Shown one piece after another: positions 43,406 through 53,147 of a DNA stretch of 64,000 nucleotides. Position numbers and translations under genes: made by a program. Every line of letters begins with the position of its first letter. Position 1 is the first letter of the stretch. Below the pieces are notes generated by a model. It saw only the letters and a program-made list of their open reading frames with translations. It did not search any database and was not told where the DNA came from. The stretch is taken from assembly GCA_045110335.1 (NCBI GenBank), contig JBGCGB010000001.1, forward strand, positions 157,803 to 221,802. Reading direction: 5' to 3'. Source of the stretch: CALBPI01 sp045110335. Its GTDB lineage: Bacteria; Pseudomonadota; Gammaproteobacteria; Steroidobacterales; Woeseiaceae.

Positions 43406-44302
43406 TCAAGCGTCGTTGCGGGTTTCCGGCGACGTTTTTTCCATCAGAGCCAAGGCATTGCCGACGATGGCAATGAAGAGCCCGAGCACTGCCAGTGTGC
43501 TCCAGCGATAGCCTTCAAATGCGGTTGAGATTAGTAAAGCGATCACGGGCAGCATGACGGCGGTATAGGCCGCTTTGGCACCGCCTATTCGTTCGAGCAG
43601 CATCAGGTAAAGGCCGAATGCCACGGCCGTTCCCGGGATGGCCAGGAAAACCAGTGAACTCACGTAGCTGAAAGTCCATTCCATTATGAATGCTTGACCG
43701 GTCGCGATTGCAAATATCAGAGAGCAAAGGGTGCCGAAGGCCATGCCAAGCATATTGACGGCGACGACGGGCAGTCGCCGTCGCGTGTTGCGGATCGCGG
43801 CCATATTGCCGAACGATGCCATGAGCGCGCCGCAGATGATCAGCGCAATGCCCTTGACGGTATCGTCTTGCAGCGTCAAAACGCGAATCTCCGGCCAGAA
43901 CATCATGCCGACGCCCGCTAACGCGCCGAGCCCGGCGATGACGGCCGTGCCGGTGATTTTCGTGCCGAAAAACAACCGCTCATTGATAGCGTTCATGAAC
44001 ACGAGCAGTGTGAATAACACGGCGACGAGTCCGGTGGTGACGTAAGCCGTCCCGGTATAGACGAAATAGTAATTCGCCGAAAACATGAAGAAGCCCTGAA
44101 TCGCGACCATCGGCAAGTCTTGTTTGCTGACGGTCATGCGCCGACCTTTCCATTTTGCATAGGCGGCCAGGACGAGGGCGGCCAATGCAAACCGGTAAAC
44201 CAATGACACCTGTGGCGGAACAACACCCAGTTGAAATTTGATCATGATCCACGTTGAGCCCCAAATAAGGACGGTCGCGATGTAGATAATTATGGTTTGC
44301 AA
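43406..44302 (-). CDS. EamA/DMT family transporter
   Basis: A 298-residue inner-membrane protein with about ten helices. The opening IYIATVLIWGSTWIMIKFQL and VSLVYRFALAALVLAAYA are typical of the first EamA repeat, and a second repeat begins near residue 150 (GIALIICGALMASFGNMAAI) with PGTAVAFGLYLMLLERIGGA. A probable exporter of amino acids or related metabolites. It starts 12 bp after the stop of the MRJP-like gene on the same strand. Confidence 0.9.
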   Translation of the reverse strand: MQTIIIYIATVLIWGSTWIMIKFQLGVVPPQVSLVYRFALAALVLAAYAKWKGRRMTVSKQDLPMVAIQGFFMFSANYYFVYTGTAYVTTGLVAVLFTLLVFMNAINERLFFGTKITGTAVIAGLGALAGVGMMFWPEIRVLTLQDDTVKGIALIICGALMASFGNMAAIRNTRRRLPVVAVNMLGMAFGTLCSLIFAIATGQAFIMEWTFSYVSSLVFLAIPGTAVAFGLYLMLLERIGGAKAAYTAVMLPVIALLISTAFEGYRWSTLAVLGLFIAIVGNALALMEKTSPETRNDA

Positions 44303-44314
44303 GGACTGGAGACG

Positions 44315-45394
44315 CTACGGGCGGAATCTGAAAATGCGGTACGGGGCGGTGGCATCCACCTCGCTGGCATCTTTCATGATGACCAGCGGTAGTGCGCTGT
44401 CGCCAACGTACAGAAAGTCATCCGGACCAAGCGCTAGCGCCGATGGCCATCTTAATTTTGAAGACTGCACAAGCGTCGTGATTCGCCGACGGCCGTCAAT
44501 TTGCAGAACGCTGCCATGCTCCGGATCGGTCACGTAGACATTGCCGCCCGCCGCAACCGCAAGGGCATCTGTGAGAGGTTTATCGCTGTATCGTTCTGGC
44601 TTGAGCGGCGCTCTGCCGAGTCGGTCGAGTGATGTACGGAAGAGTCCATCATGGGACATGGACGCCTGATACAGCCAACGGTTGTCAGGACTGATTGACA
44701 GAGCATCGATGCCCGGCATGATCGAAAGCAGTCCACCCATTAACGTTAGATTGCCGCTGTCGCTTTCGAGTTGCCATTGTTGCGAGACGAATGCTGGATG
44801 ATCGTTCAGGATGCGTTCGGCACTCTCATCCGCCACATTCACCAAAAGCAATGCGGGTGTTTCCCGCCAGAGGCTGGTGTCCGCGATAAACACATAATTA
44901 CCGTCGGCGGTGACCACAATCTCCTGGAGCATCGAACCGCGTGGCGCTAACGCCGAGTCAAACGTGAGTGCAAAGACGCGTTCGCCGGTTGTTTGATCGA
45001 ACGCTAGGAGCTGTGGGTTGGCGAAGCCGAAATTGCCATGATCGACGACCCAAAGTCGTCCGAGCGCATCTGTGCTGATCGCCGATACAGATCCAAAAAC
45101 TTGCTGTTGTGTTGCGCCATCAGGAAACGGCAGTGCGATGCCGTCTTCTATGCGGAGTACCTGATTATCATCGGTGCGTGCAGCCGGGTGCACGCTGAAA
45201 AAAAGCGTACCGTCCGCTGCAATCGCAATATCACCGATGGGTTGGTCATAAGCGAAAACAGGCTCAAGTACGTCGGCCTCAAACACAGGGTCTGTGTTGA
45301 CATCGCTAAATCGATGGCCGCCACCAAACTTCAGCCAAACGCCAAGTGCGAGCAGTAGAAAGAAAACAATGAATCCGAAAAAAACGCGTGCCAT
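44315..45394 (-). CDS. Major royal jelly / yellow-like beta-propeller protein
   Basis: A 359-residue protein with an uncleaved-looking N-terminal helix (FFGFIVFFLLLALGVWLKF), so probably anchored in the inner membrane facing the periplasm. The body has the MRJP / L-dopachrome-tautomerase-related propeller pattern: RLWVVDHGNFG, YVFIADTSLWRETPALLLV, MPGIDALSISPDNRWLYQAS, NVYVTDPEHGSVLQID. The ligand and activity are unknown in bacteria. It lies between the TetR gene and an EamA exporter, all leftward. Confidence 0.82.
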   Translation of the reverse strand: MARVFFGFIVFFLLLALGVWLKFGGGHRFSDVNTDPVFEADVLEPVFAYDQPIGDIAIAADGTLFFSVHPAARTDDNQVLRIEDGIALPFPDGATQQQVFGSVSAISTDALGRLWVVDHGNFGFANPQLLAFDQTTGERVFALTFDSALAPRGSMLQEIVVTADGNYVFIADTSLWRETPALLLVNVADESAERILNDHPAFVSQQWQLESDSGNLTLMGGLLSIMPGIDALSISPDNRWLYQASMSHDGLFRTSLDRLGRAPLKPERYSDKPLTDALAVAAGGNVYVTDPEHGSVLQIDGRRRITTLVQSSKLRWPSALALGPDDFLYVGDSALPLVIMKDASEVDATAPYRIFRFRP

Positions 45395-45403
45395 ATCGTT
45401 GTT

Positions 45404-46018
45404 TTAAGCGACCGCTTGGTCGTCATATAACCTGCATATTTTGAGCGCTGCGGCTTGCGCTCGCGCTAGTTTTTCTTTCTCGTTCAGCGCTTCGGCCTGA
45501 AGCATCAAGCGCTGCTTTAAATAATGTCCTTCAACTAACGTCAGGAAATCGCTGGCTGCGCTTTCCGGCTCGGTCACGACGGAAAATCCGCGCTCGGTGT
45601 TTGCCCGGATATAGTTTGTCAGATTGGCGATGGTGGCGGCAGGGCCTGTTTCCCAGAAGCTATTCGCCAGATGGGAGAAGTCAGCCGTATCGCTAATCAT
45701 CAGGCGATGCATGGCAATCACCTCATCGTCCGCTAACAAGCTAAGGAACCGTCGACCGGTTTCCGTCAGGGTCGCTGCAAGCGGTTGGTCGACCGGGAAA
45801 TCCTCCATATCGAGGCCATAGTCCCGGATCTTGGTCAGGATGCATTCTCTGAACAGGGCTTCTTTGTTCTCGAAATGGGAATAGACGGTTTGCTTGGAGA
45901 CGCCTGCCGCGTTGGCGATGACATCCATTGAGGTTCGCTCATAGCCTTCCGTGAGAAAGTGGCAAGCCGCCGCATCCATGATTGCGCGCCGCTTTTCATG
46001 GCTCTTCGGCCGGCCCAT
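45404..46018 (-). CDS. TetR/AcrR family repressor of the adjacent RND operon
   Basis: A 204-residue regulator. The ATG giving MGRPKSHEKRRAI is preferred; a TTG 30 bp upstream has no ribosome binding site. The HTH lies at residues 10-55 (TEGYERTSMDVIANAAGVSK, then QTVYSHFENKEALF), and the C-terminal ligand domain is helical with an AefR-like DFLTLVEGHYLKQRLML. It is divergent from the RND operon with repeated half-sites between them, the usual layout for a local repressor released by an efflux substrate. Confidence 0.9.
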   Translation of the reverse strand: MGRPKSHEKRRAIMDAAACHFLTEGYERTSMDVIANAAGVSKQTVYSHFENKEALFRECILTKIRDYGLDMEDFPVDQPLAATLTETGRRFLSLLADDEVIAMHRLMISDTADFSHLANSFWETGPAATIANLTNYIRANTERGFSVVTEPESAASDFLTLVEGHYLKQRLMLQAEALNEKEKLARAQAAALKICRLYDDQAVA

Positions 46019-46043
46019 ACGCCCTGAGTTGTTTTGTTGACTT

Positions 46044-46097
46044 ATCAAACTAGACAGTTCCGTTTGGTTGGTCTAATATCAAACTGCAAAGTCTAGT
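46044..46097. promoter_or_regulatory. Candidate TetR operator region
   Basis: Between the divergent tetR and RND genes, TAGAC (46051) and two GTCTA copies (46071, 46091) start exactly 20 bp apart. The outer pair extends to ACTAGAC (46049-46055) and GTCTAGT (46091-46097), a 7-bp inverted repeat, and TATCAAACT occurs twice (46044, 46078). The spacing of about two helical turns would place repressor dimers on one face of the DNA. Confidence 0.5.
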
Positions 46098-46172
46098 ATA
46101 TCACCCAATCGGTCTCAGGTATCGCGCTTTTCGTGGCGTGCCCCATCCGGAACGATTCATTGAGGCATGTCC

Positions 46173-47339
46173 ATGAATCCCCCCATTCAGTGGTCGTTTA
46201 CATTATTACTGGCTGTCATTCTCTCGATGACGGCCTGTTCCCGGAATCATGAACCGACGGCAGCGAATCAAGCCGCTGCGTTGGCCGTATCTGTTCAGGT
46301 GCTTGAGTCGCAAGACAGTTATCAAGCGGTACAGCGCTATAGTGGCCAGGTCGAGGCAGCACGCCAATCCAGTCTCGGTTTTGATCTGGGTGGCTCGTTA
46401 TCGGATGTACGTGTCGATGAGGGTGCCAGTATTAAAGCAGGCGACATCCTTGCGGTATTGGATCAGCGTCGCATCCTAGCGGCCCAATCAGAGGCAAATG
46501 CCGCGCTCGAGCAAGCCATGGCGCAGGTGGCGCTGAGTGATGCGACATATGAGCGCATCAGCGGCGCGCGGGCGTTCGACGGCGTTTCGCAACAAGAGTT
46601 GGATGAAGCAACCGAGCTTCGGGCGCGAACTCGCGCCGCAGCAGCTGCTGCAAAAGCGAGGGTAGTGCGTATTGATGTTGATTTGGCCAAGAGCACGCTC
46701 CGAGCACCTTACGACGCCGCTGTCGTCCGGCGTCATGTTGATGAAGGCCAGGTCGTTGCGGCCGGCCAACCTATACTTGATATTCAGGAGTTCGCTGCGC
46801 TTCGCGTTCGGTTATCGGTCAGTGGGGATGTGGTTAACGTCTTGCAGGCAGGTGCGACGTTGTCTTTGCTCATTGACGATCAGTCCGTTCAGGCGACCGT
46901 TCTTGCTGTAATCCCCCGGCGCAATTCGCGAACGCGCGCGATTGAGGTCATTTTTGAACTGGATCCCGGCGCCGCCGCACGCGTTGGTGATATCGCCGAG
47001 CTAAGCGCGGAGCGTTTGGTTGTGCAGCAGGGGTACTGGTTGCCACTTGATGCGCTAAGTGAGGGCGCGCGCAGTGTGTGGCAGGTATTGGCGGTGATGC
47101 CGCTTGATGAACGCGATTCGGCGTTGGCCAGAAACACAGGCGCTACCCATCGTCTGGAAAACAGACCGGTAGAAGTACTCTATGAAGAGGCCGACCGCGT
47201 GTTTGCCCGCGGTGCACTGCGAGATGGTGACAACATTGTCGCGAATGGTTTACAACGGGTTGTGAATGGCCAAGGCGTGCGGATCGCCGATGATGGGTTA
47301 CGAGAATCTGCGTCCGCTGAGTCGGTGCCGGCGCAATGA
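46173..47339 (+). CDS. RND efflux periplasmic adaptor (membrane fusion lipoprotein)
   Basis: A 388-residue adaptor that links the RND pump to the outer membrane channel. The second ATG is chosen because GAGG lies 7 bp upstream. Lipoprotein signal: LLLAVILSMTACSRN. The lipoyl halves are LGFDLGGSLSDVRVDEGASI and KSTLRAPYDAAVVRRHVDEG, the latter with the usual RAPYDG-like motif, separated by a helical hairpin (residues 95-165). It overlaps the pump gene by 4 bp (ATGA). First gene of the efflux operon. Confidence 0.93.
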   Translation: MNPPIQWSFTLLLAVILSMTACSRNHEPTAANQAAALAVSVQVLESQDSYQAVQRYSGQVEAARQSSLGFDLGGSLSDVRVDEGASIKAGDILAVLDQRRILAAQSEANAALEQAMAQVALSDATYERISGARAFDGVSQQELDEATELRARTRAAAAAAKARVVRIDVDLAKSTLRAPYDAAVVRRHVDEGQVVAAGQPILDIQEFAALRVRLSVSGDVVNVLQAGATLSLLIDDQSVQATVLAVIPRRNSRTRAIEVIFELDPGAAARVGDIAELSAERLVVQQGYWLPLDALSEGARSVWQVLAVMPLDERDSALARNTGATHRLENRPVEVLYEEADRVFARGALRDGDNIVANGLQRVVNGQGVRIADDGLRESASAESVPAQ

Positions 47340-50300
47340 GTCGAATTCATTCTGCCAAAAGCGTTTCCGGATTTGCGGAGCGTTTGTTCAATAATCGCTA
47401 TCTGCTTTGGCTCGCGATCACGATCATTCTGCTCGGTGGGTATTCATCTCTAACGAACTTGCCGCGTATCGAAGACCCTCGCATCACCAATCGTTACCCG
47501 ACCGTGATTACGCGACTGCCCGGCGCATCCGCTGAACGTATTGAAGCGTTGGTTACCGACCGGCTCGAAGTGGCTCTTGAAGAGCTGTCCGAAATCAAGA
47601 AGATCGAATCGACATCTCGTAATGGAATCTCGGTTCTGGCGATTGAACTGCAGGACAACGTGGGCCCCGATGAGAATGAACAGGTTTTTAGCAAAATCCG
47701 GGATCGCTTAGGCGATGTCGCACCGCGCTTGCCGCCGGGTACATTCGAACCCATCTTCGATGACAAGATTGAAGCTGTCGCGTTTAGTCTATTGGTTGCT
47801 ATTCGGTGGACGGAACCGGGTGAACCGCCCCTTGGACTGATGTATCGATTGTCGGAGCAACTGGCCGATGAGCTTCGAGACTTGTCAGGGACCGACATTG
47901 TTCGTTACTACGGTGAGCCAGCCGAACAGATAACGGTTGATATGGATCCCGCGACGCTCGCCACTATGGGCTTATCGGCGAGCGATGTAGCCAACCTCAT
48001 TTCAGCCGGTGACCCCAAGCTGCCTGCGGGTGCGCTACGTAGCGATCGCCGGAGTTTATTCCTTGAGGTTGAAGGAGAGCTGGACTCGGCTGCCGCCGTG
48101 GCTGCCACCCCTTTGATTGAGAATAGCGCCGGCGGCGCTGTCCGCCTTGGTGATGTCGCGACGGTTTCGCGTGGTTGGCAAGAGCCCGCGGCAGAAATTG
48201 CTTATGCCAATGGCGTTCGAAGCATCATGCTAGGCGTCAGGACAGAAGGAGATGTTCGGCTGGACCAATGGGCCGTCAAGGCGCGTGACATCGTTGGGGG
48301 CTATGACGATGGTTTAGGGCGCGGCGTCGAGGCGAGCGTCATCTTTGATCAGAGTTTGTACACTGAAGCGCGCTTGGCAAGTCTGGGCGGCAATTTGTTG
48401 GCTGGCGCTATCGTAGTAATGTTGGTGGTTTTCATCGGCATGGGTTGGCGTGCCGCTTTGATCGTCGGATCAGCACTTCCATTGTCGGCATCGATTGCTA
48501 TTTTTGGACTCGGCCCAGCGGGTCAACAGATCCATCAAATGAGTATCTTCGGCATGATTGTCGCAATCGGTTTGCTGATTGATGCAGCCATCGTCATGAC
48601 AGACGAAGTCAAAAAGCATCTGGACAAAGGGCGGCCGCGAATAGACGCGTTGCGTTTTTCTGTAGGGCATCTCTTTGTGCCGCTGTTGGCATCTACGTTA
48701 ACGACGGTGCTCGGTTTTATGCCGGTGTTCCTGCTGCCCGGCGCCATGGGCGATTTCGTCGGGCCGATCGCGATCTCGGTCGTGATGGCGTTGTTGGCGT
48801 CCTTCTTTTTGGCGATGAGTATTATCCCCGCGCTGGCGGCGATGTTTATGCCGCGGCGTGAATCTGATGCCCCGCGACGCTGGTGGGTAGAGGGCGTCAA
48901 GAGTCGCCAGCTAACGGATCGTTATCGTGCACTTGTCGTCGGTGCGGTCAAGCGACCGCTCCTGACCATATTGGCGTGCCTGATGCTACCTATTTCTGGT
49001 TTCTTGCTGGCGGGCACACTGGGTCAACAGTTTTTTCCGGCAGCAGATCGTGATCAGTTTGATATTCAAGTCTGGATGCCGCGAGGCACGTCGATTACCG
49101 CGACGGAAGCGATCACTCGGCGCATTGACGCGCAGTTGATTGACGAAGCGGGTATCACCGATATTCACTGGATGATTGGCCACAGTTTTCCGACGGTCTA
49201 TTACAACCGTATTATGAAAGTCCGTGGCGATGACAGTTATGCACAAGCGGTCGTTTTTACCGATACCGTTAGACGTGCTTCAACTTTGACACGAAGTCTC
49301 GCCGTGGAACTCGCCGATCGGTTCCCGGAAGCGCGCTTGGTTGTTGGGCCTTATTCTCAAGGGCCGCCGTTGGATGCGCCAGTTGCGTTTCGGATAGAAG
49401 GCCCGGACTTGTCCGAGCTGGTTCGGTTAGGGGAAGAAGTGCGCGCCATCATGCATCGTATTCCGTCGATCGCTCAAACGCGTTCAACGATTGAGGGCGG
49501 TTTGCCCAAGCTATCGTTCGTCGCGGATGAAGTTGCCGTGCGTCAAGCCGGTTTGACGCTTGCCGATGTGGCCGGGCAGTTGCAGTCGGGACTCGAAGGC
49601 CAAGTGGGCGGTTCTGTGCGGGAAGGGCGCGAGTCGTTGCCAGTGAGGATTCGCTATCCGGCCAGCAGTCGGGATGAGTTTTCGCGCATCGCCGGTATGA
49701 GCCTGGTAGGCAACGGGCAGTCCATCAATGCGATGAACCTCGGTGATCTAAAATTGACGCCAGAGGCGGCGATCGTCTCGCGTTACAACAGCACGCGAGC
49801 AAATAAAATTTTGGCGTACTTGAATGCCGATGCACTAGCTGTCGATGTTTCGGCAGCGGTGATGGCAGCATTGGAAGAAGAAGGCTTCGAATTACCGACC
49901 GGCTATGTTCTGCGCGCCGAGGGCGACTCGGATGCACAGGCAGATGCGATCGGCAATTTGCTGACGTATCTCCCCATTCTGTTCATGCTGATGCTGGCAA
50001 CCATCGTGCTTTCGTTCCGCAGCCTCAGACTTGCAACAGTTATTGCGATTGTTGCCTTTTTGTCGGTTGGTCTTGGTTTGCTAGGTTTGTGGATTGGCGG
50101 TTATCCCCGCGGGTTCAATGCGATCATTGGTATTGCCGGTTTGATCGGTGTGGCGATCAACGGGACGATTGTCGTCATAGCGGCAATCCGGGCGGATGCT
50201 AGTGCGTGCGCGGGCCATTGCGACGGCATTGTTGAGCAAACCGTCGGCGCGACGCGGCATATCGTGTCCACGGTCTGTACGACGATTGGTGGCTTTGTTC

Positions 50301-50473
50301 CGTTGATCGTTTTCAGTGGTGGAGACTTTTGGCCGCCACTGGCCATTGTGATTGCCGGCGGCGTAGGTTTCTCCATTATTTTGTCGCTGTTTTTCACGCC
50401 CGCTACTTACCGTTTGTTGTGCATCTTGGGTGAGCGAACGGGTAGAAGTCTGGCGCAAGCGGAGTCTGCCTAA
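47336..50473 (+). CDS. RND multidrug/solute efflux permease
   Basis: A 1045-residue proton-driven inner membrane pump of the AcrB/HAE superfamily. Twelve helices in two halves: TM1 near 20-40 (WLAITIILLGGYSSLTNLP), the porter domain with RLPGASAERIEALVTDRLE, then GIFGMIVAIGLLIDAAIVMTD-type TM4 region (SIFGMIVAIGLLIDAAIVM) and the second-half GIAGLIGVAINGTIVVIAAI. It is close to the MMPL/CzcA-like group often annotated as efflux RND of unknown substrate. Translationally coupled to both neighbours (4-bp and 1-bp overlaps). Confidence 0.95.
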   Translation: MSRIHSAKSVSGFAERLFNNRYLLWLAITIILLGGYSSLTNLPRIEDPRITNRYPTVITRLPGASAERIEALVTDRLEVALEELSEIKKIESTSRNGISVLAIELQDNVGPDENEQVFSKIRDRLGDVAPRLPPGTFEPIFDDKIEAVAFSLLVAIRWTEPGEPPLGLMYRLSEQLADELRDLSGTDIVRYYGEPAEQITVDMDPATLATMGLSASDVANLISAGDPKLPAGALRSDRRSLFLEVEGELDSAAAVAATPLIENSAGGAVRLGDVATVSRGWQEPAAEIAYANGVRSIMLGVRTEGDVRLDQWAVKARDIVGGYDDGLGRGVEASVIFDQSLYTEARLASLGGNLLAGAIVVMLVVFIGMGWRAALIVGSALPLSASIAIFGLGPAGQQIHQMSIFGMIVAIGLLIDAAIVMTDEVKKHLDKGRPRIDALRFSVGHLFVPLLASTLTTVLGFMPVFLLPGAMGDFVGPIAISVVMALLASFFLAMSIIPALAAMFMPRRESDAPRRWWVEGVKSRQLTDRYRALVVGAVKRPLLTILACLMLPISGFLLAGTLGQQFFPAADRDQFDIQVWMPRGTSITATEAITRRIDAQLIDEAGITDIHWMIGHSFPTVYYNRIMKVRGDDSYAQAVVFTDTVRRASTLTRSLAVELADRFPEARLVVGPYSQGPPLDAPVAFRIEGPDLSELVRLGEEVRAIMHRIPSIAQTRSTIEGGLPKLSFVADEVAVRQAGLTLADVAGQLQSGLEGQVGGSVREGRESLPVRIRYPASSRDEFSRIAGMSLVGNGQSINAMNLGDLKLTPEAAIVSRYNSTRANKILAYLNADALAVDVSAAVMAALEEEGFELPTGYVLRAEGDSDAQADAIGNLLTYLPILFMLMLATIVLSFRSLRLATVIAIVAFLSVGLGLLGLWIGGYPRGFNAIIGIAGLIGVAINGTIVVIAAIRADASACAGHCDGIVEQTVGATRHIVSTVCTTIGGFVPLIVFSGGDFWPPLAIVIAGGVGFSIILSLFFTPATYRLLCILGERTGRSLAQAESA

Positions 50474-51894
50474 TGAGTCGTTTATCACTGAGATTGGTCG
50501 CGATTCTAGTCACCGCAACGTTAGTCGGATGTTCCGTTGGCCCAGAGTATGTTGCGCCGGCATGGGAGCAGGATGTTGAATGGCGGAGCCGGATTGTCGT
50601 TGAAGAGGGGGCCGCCGCCGATTGGTGGCGCGACGGTGGTGACCCGATACTTGATGAATTGATCGCGCGCGCTCTGACCGAAAACAAAGATATTCGCATG
50701 GCGAAAGGTCGGATTGCCGAAGCGGTCGCTGGCCAACAGTCGGCGCGCGGCGCGCGACTGCCAAGTGTTGTTGCTGACGCTCGCTATACCGCATTTGAGC
50801 AGAGTATCGAATCGCCACAGACGGCCGGGCCTTTAATCGATGCGGGCATCATTCCTCGCGATGGCGAGTTCTATGCGACGACCTTGCAGGCAAGCTGGGA
50901 GATTGATCTCTTTGGTCTCCGAGGGCGGCAAATCGCTGCCGCGGATGCTCGCGCGGCAGCGCGTCTAGCTGAGGGCGAAGCGGTGGTTTTGCAAATTGTC
51001 GCTGAAACGATCATTGCGTACGCGGATTGGCGAAGTTTTTCAGCCCGTGCCGATGTGGCCACTCGCAATGCGAACCTGCAGCGTGAGTCCAAGAACGTGA
51101 TCGATGGCAAAGTACGATTGGGCTTGGCACGTAAGCTGGACGGGGTGCGCGCCACAACGGCACTGGCGAGGTTGGAAGCTGATATTCCGGTGCTGGCGGC
51201 TAATGCGGTGGCTGCAAAGCAGCGGCTTGCCGTTTTGCTGGGCGTCATGGCCGATGCGATCGATGAAAATCTATTAGCGAACGACGTTGTTATACCGCCG
51301 CAAATATCCGTTGGAGAAAAATCATCCCTGTTACGACGCAGACCCGATGTGCATGTCGCCGAACGATTGCTAGCAGTGGCAACAGAAGATCAGGGCGCGG
51401 CTGCGGCCGCCTTCTTTCCGCAGTTGACACTAACCGCTTCGGGAGGATTCGAAGCCGGTGAACTCGATCGTCTGACGAACGGTGCGGCGCGGACTACCGG
51501 CATCGTTCCGTTTGTCCGTTGGCCTATTTTTCAGGGGAACCGTTTGCGTGCTGCTCGCGCGGCAGCGGATGCCAGGCAGCAACAGGCGATGGCTGAGTAC
51601 GAAAAAACGGTACTGCTTGCGTTTGCTGATGCGGAATCGGCCATCGCGTCGCAAGCGGGTGCCCGGCAAGCATTGGCGTCTATTGTTGTCGCGGCGGATG
51701 CCGCCAGAGAGGCCGAGGTTTTGGCACGTCGCCTTTATCAACAGGGTCTGGTCGATTATCTGACGTTGCTGGATGCACAGCGACAATTGGCGGCGATCGA
51801 AGACGCGCGCATTGTTACCGAGAATCAGGTTATTCTTAGCGCTGCCCGTTTGTACAAAGCGTTGGGTGGTGGCTGGACATCGCCATCGCGTTGA
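50473..51894 (+). CDS. Outer membrane efflux lipoprotein, NodT/OprM family
   Basis: A 473-residue TolC-type channel subunit. Lipoprotein signal: VAILVTATLVGCSVGPEYV, the typical C-xVGP-x-Y of the NodT family. Two OEP repeats (about 60-250 and 265-460) contain the coiled-coil hairpins, for example LQASWEIDLFGLRGRQIAAA (first) and RRPDVHVAERLLAVATEDQG (second). It completes the tripartite pump. GGAG lies 8 bp before the ATG, inside the end of the pump gene. Confidence 0.94.
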   Translation: MSRLSLRLVAILVTATLVGCSVGPEYVAPAWEQDVEWRSRIVVEEGAAADWWRDGGDPILDELIARALTENKDIRMAKGRIAEAVAGQQSARGARLPSVVADARYTAFEQSIESPQTAGPLIDAGIIPRDGEFYATTLQASWEIDLFGLRGRQIAAADARAAARLAEGEAVVLQIVAETIIAYADWRSFSARADVATRNANLQRESKNVIDGKVRLGLARKLDGVRATTALARLEADIPVLAANAVAAKQRLAVLLGVMADAIDENLLANDVVIPPQISVGEKSSLLRRRPDVHVAERLLAVATEDQGAAAAAFFPQLTLTASGGFEAGELDRLTNGAARTTGIVPFVRWPIFQGNRLRAARAAADARQQQAMAEYEKTVLLAFADAESAIASQAGARQALASIVVAADAAREAEVLARRLYQQGLVDYLTLLDAQRQLAAIEDARIVTENQVILSAARLYKALGGGWTSPSR

Positions 51895-51914
51895 CTTGCT
51901 GATAGGAGATGTTC

Positions 51915-52298
51915 ATGGCGACCCGATCCAATTTGCGCATGATGATGCCCGTCGCCGGGTTGGTGCTTCTAGTGGCCGGTGCACTGGGTTTGACGGCGTG
52001 TGTGCGCCTATTATCAACACTGATTGATCAAGGTGGCGATCGCGGGCTGTGGTTCGACTATGGGCTCGTTGCAATCGCATTGATTGCGGTCGTGCTGGCG
52101 GGTGCCAGCCTGATTTGGTCCTGGCTCACGGACAAGCAACGCGATGTTATTCCGGGGCCTGCATTGTATTTACTTGGCGTCTCTATCGTGATGTTAAGTA
52201 GTCAGGTCGTCATTCTGGGCGGCTATCTCATTGGTCTTGCAGGCGTCCTTGTTGGCATCGGTATCATGGTGCTTGAGTACCGAAGCGATTGGCTTTAG
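51915..52298 (+). CDS. Small inner-membrane protein at the end of the efflux operon
   Basis: A 127-residue protein with about four hydrophobic segments (GLVLLVAGALGLTACVRLL, YGLVAIALIAVVLAGASLIW, ALYLLGVSIVMLSSQVVILG, GYLIGLAGVLVGIGIMVLEY). The second ATG is used because GGAG sits 7 bp before it. It starts about 20 bp after the efflux channel gene and is probably co-transcribed. No family recognised. Its stop is 1 bp from the convergent sirtuin stop. Confidence 0.65.
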   Translation: MATRSNLRMMMPVAGLVLLVAGALGLTACVRLLSTLIDQGGDRGLWFDYGLVAIALIAVVLAGASLIWSWLTDKQRDVIPGPALYLLGVSIVMLSSQVVILGGYLIGLAGVLVGIGIMVLEYRSDWL

Positions 52299-52299
52299 G

Positions 52300-53145
52300 T
52301 CAATTGGTGGTTTCGCCGACGGCATAGGCAATTTCAGCGAGCGCCTCGCCACAATCCATTTCTATTTTTAGGGTAGCGAGTTCGTCTGCACGCGTGACAC
52401 CACGATTGATGATAAAACAGGGCTTGTTTAGTTCGGCACATCGGCGTGCAAACCTGAATCCTGAGAACACCATCAGCGACGAACCGGCAACCAGTAAGCC
52501 ATCGGCGGCCGCAACAGCCGCGTAAGCATCCGCAACATATTGTTTGGGTACGTTCTCGCCAAAGAAAACGACCTCGGGCTTTACAATGCCGCCGCATTGA
52601 TCGCAGTCGGGCACCAAGAATTCCGCGTAGTTCGCGTGCTCAATGATGGCATCTCCATCAGGTGCATCTGTAACGGCACCGATGTCAGAAAGCCATTGGT
52701 CATTTTGTTGTTTGACCTTCGTCTGCCAGTCAGCCCGCGGGGTTAGTTTGTGGCATTGCTGACAGCGCACTTCGTCTAGCCTCCCGTGTAAGTCGATCAC
52801 ATTCGTCGATCCGGCTTTCTGATGAAGTCCATCTACATTCTGCGTGACGATTCGCTCGACACAGTCAGCTTTTTCTAGTGCATGAATGGCCTCATGCGCT
52901 TTGCCAGGTTGCGCTTGCGCCATCCGCGGCCAACCAACGGTTGTGCGTGCCCAATAACGCTGGCGAACGGTCGCGTCTGACATGAAGTCCGCGAACATGA
53001 CCGGTCGTGCATGCTTCCACTCACCGTTTTCGTCACGATAATCCGGAATGCCGGATTGTGTGCTGATGCCGGCTCCGGTGAGCAGTGTGATTTTTCTGCC
53101 TTGCTGAATGAACGCGGCGATCTGGGCCAGATCTTGTTGACTCAT
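52300..53145 (-). CDS. cobB: Sir2-family NAD-dependent protein deacylase
   Basis: A 281-residue sirtuin. The start is set at the ATG giving MSQQDLAQIAAF, because an upstream in-frame extension of 52 residues is only read-through of the preceding gene's 3' end. NAD motifs GAGISTQSGIPDYR (24-37) and QNVDGLH (102-108), catalytic H120 in DLHGRLDE, zinc cysteines C128, C131, C181 and C184. It removes acetyl or other acyl groups from lysines with NAD. The symbol is by family resemblance. It starts 2 bp after the beta-CASP nuclease stop, so the two are translationally coupled. Confidence 0.93.
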   Translation of the reverse strand: MSQQDLAQIAAFIQQGRKITLLTGAGISTQSGIPDYRDENGEWKHARPVMFADFMSDATVRQRYWARTTVGWPRMAQAQPGKAHEAIHALEKADCVERIVTQNVDGLHQKAGSTNVIDLHGRLDEVRCQQCHKLTPRADWQTKVKQQNDQWLSDIGAVTDAPDGDAIIEHANYAEFLVPDCDQCGGIVKPEVVFFGENVPKQYVADAYAAVAAADGLLVAGSSLMVFSGFRFARRCAELNKPCFIINRGVTRADELATLKIEMDCGEALAEIAYAVGETTN

Positions 53146-53147
53146 GA

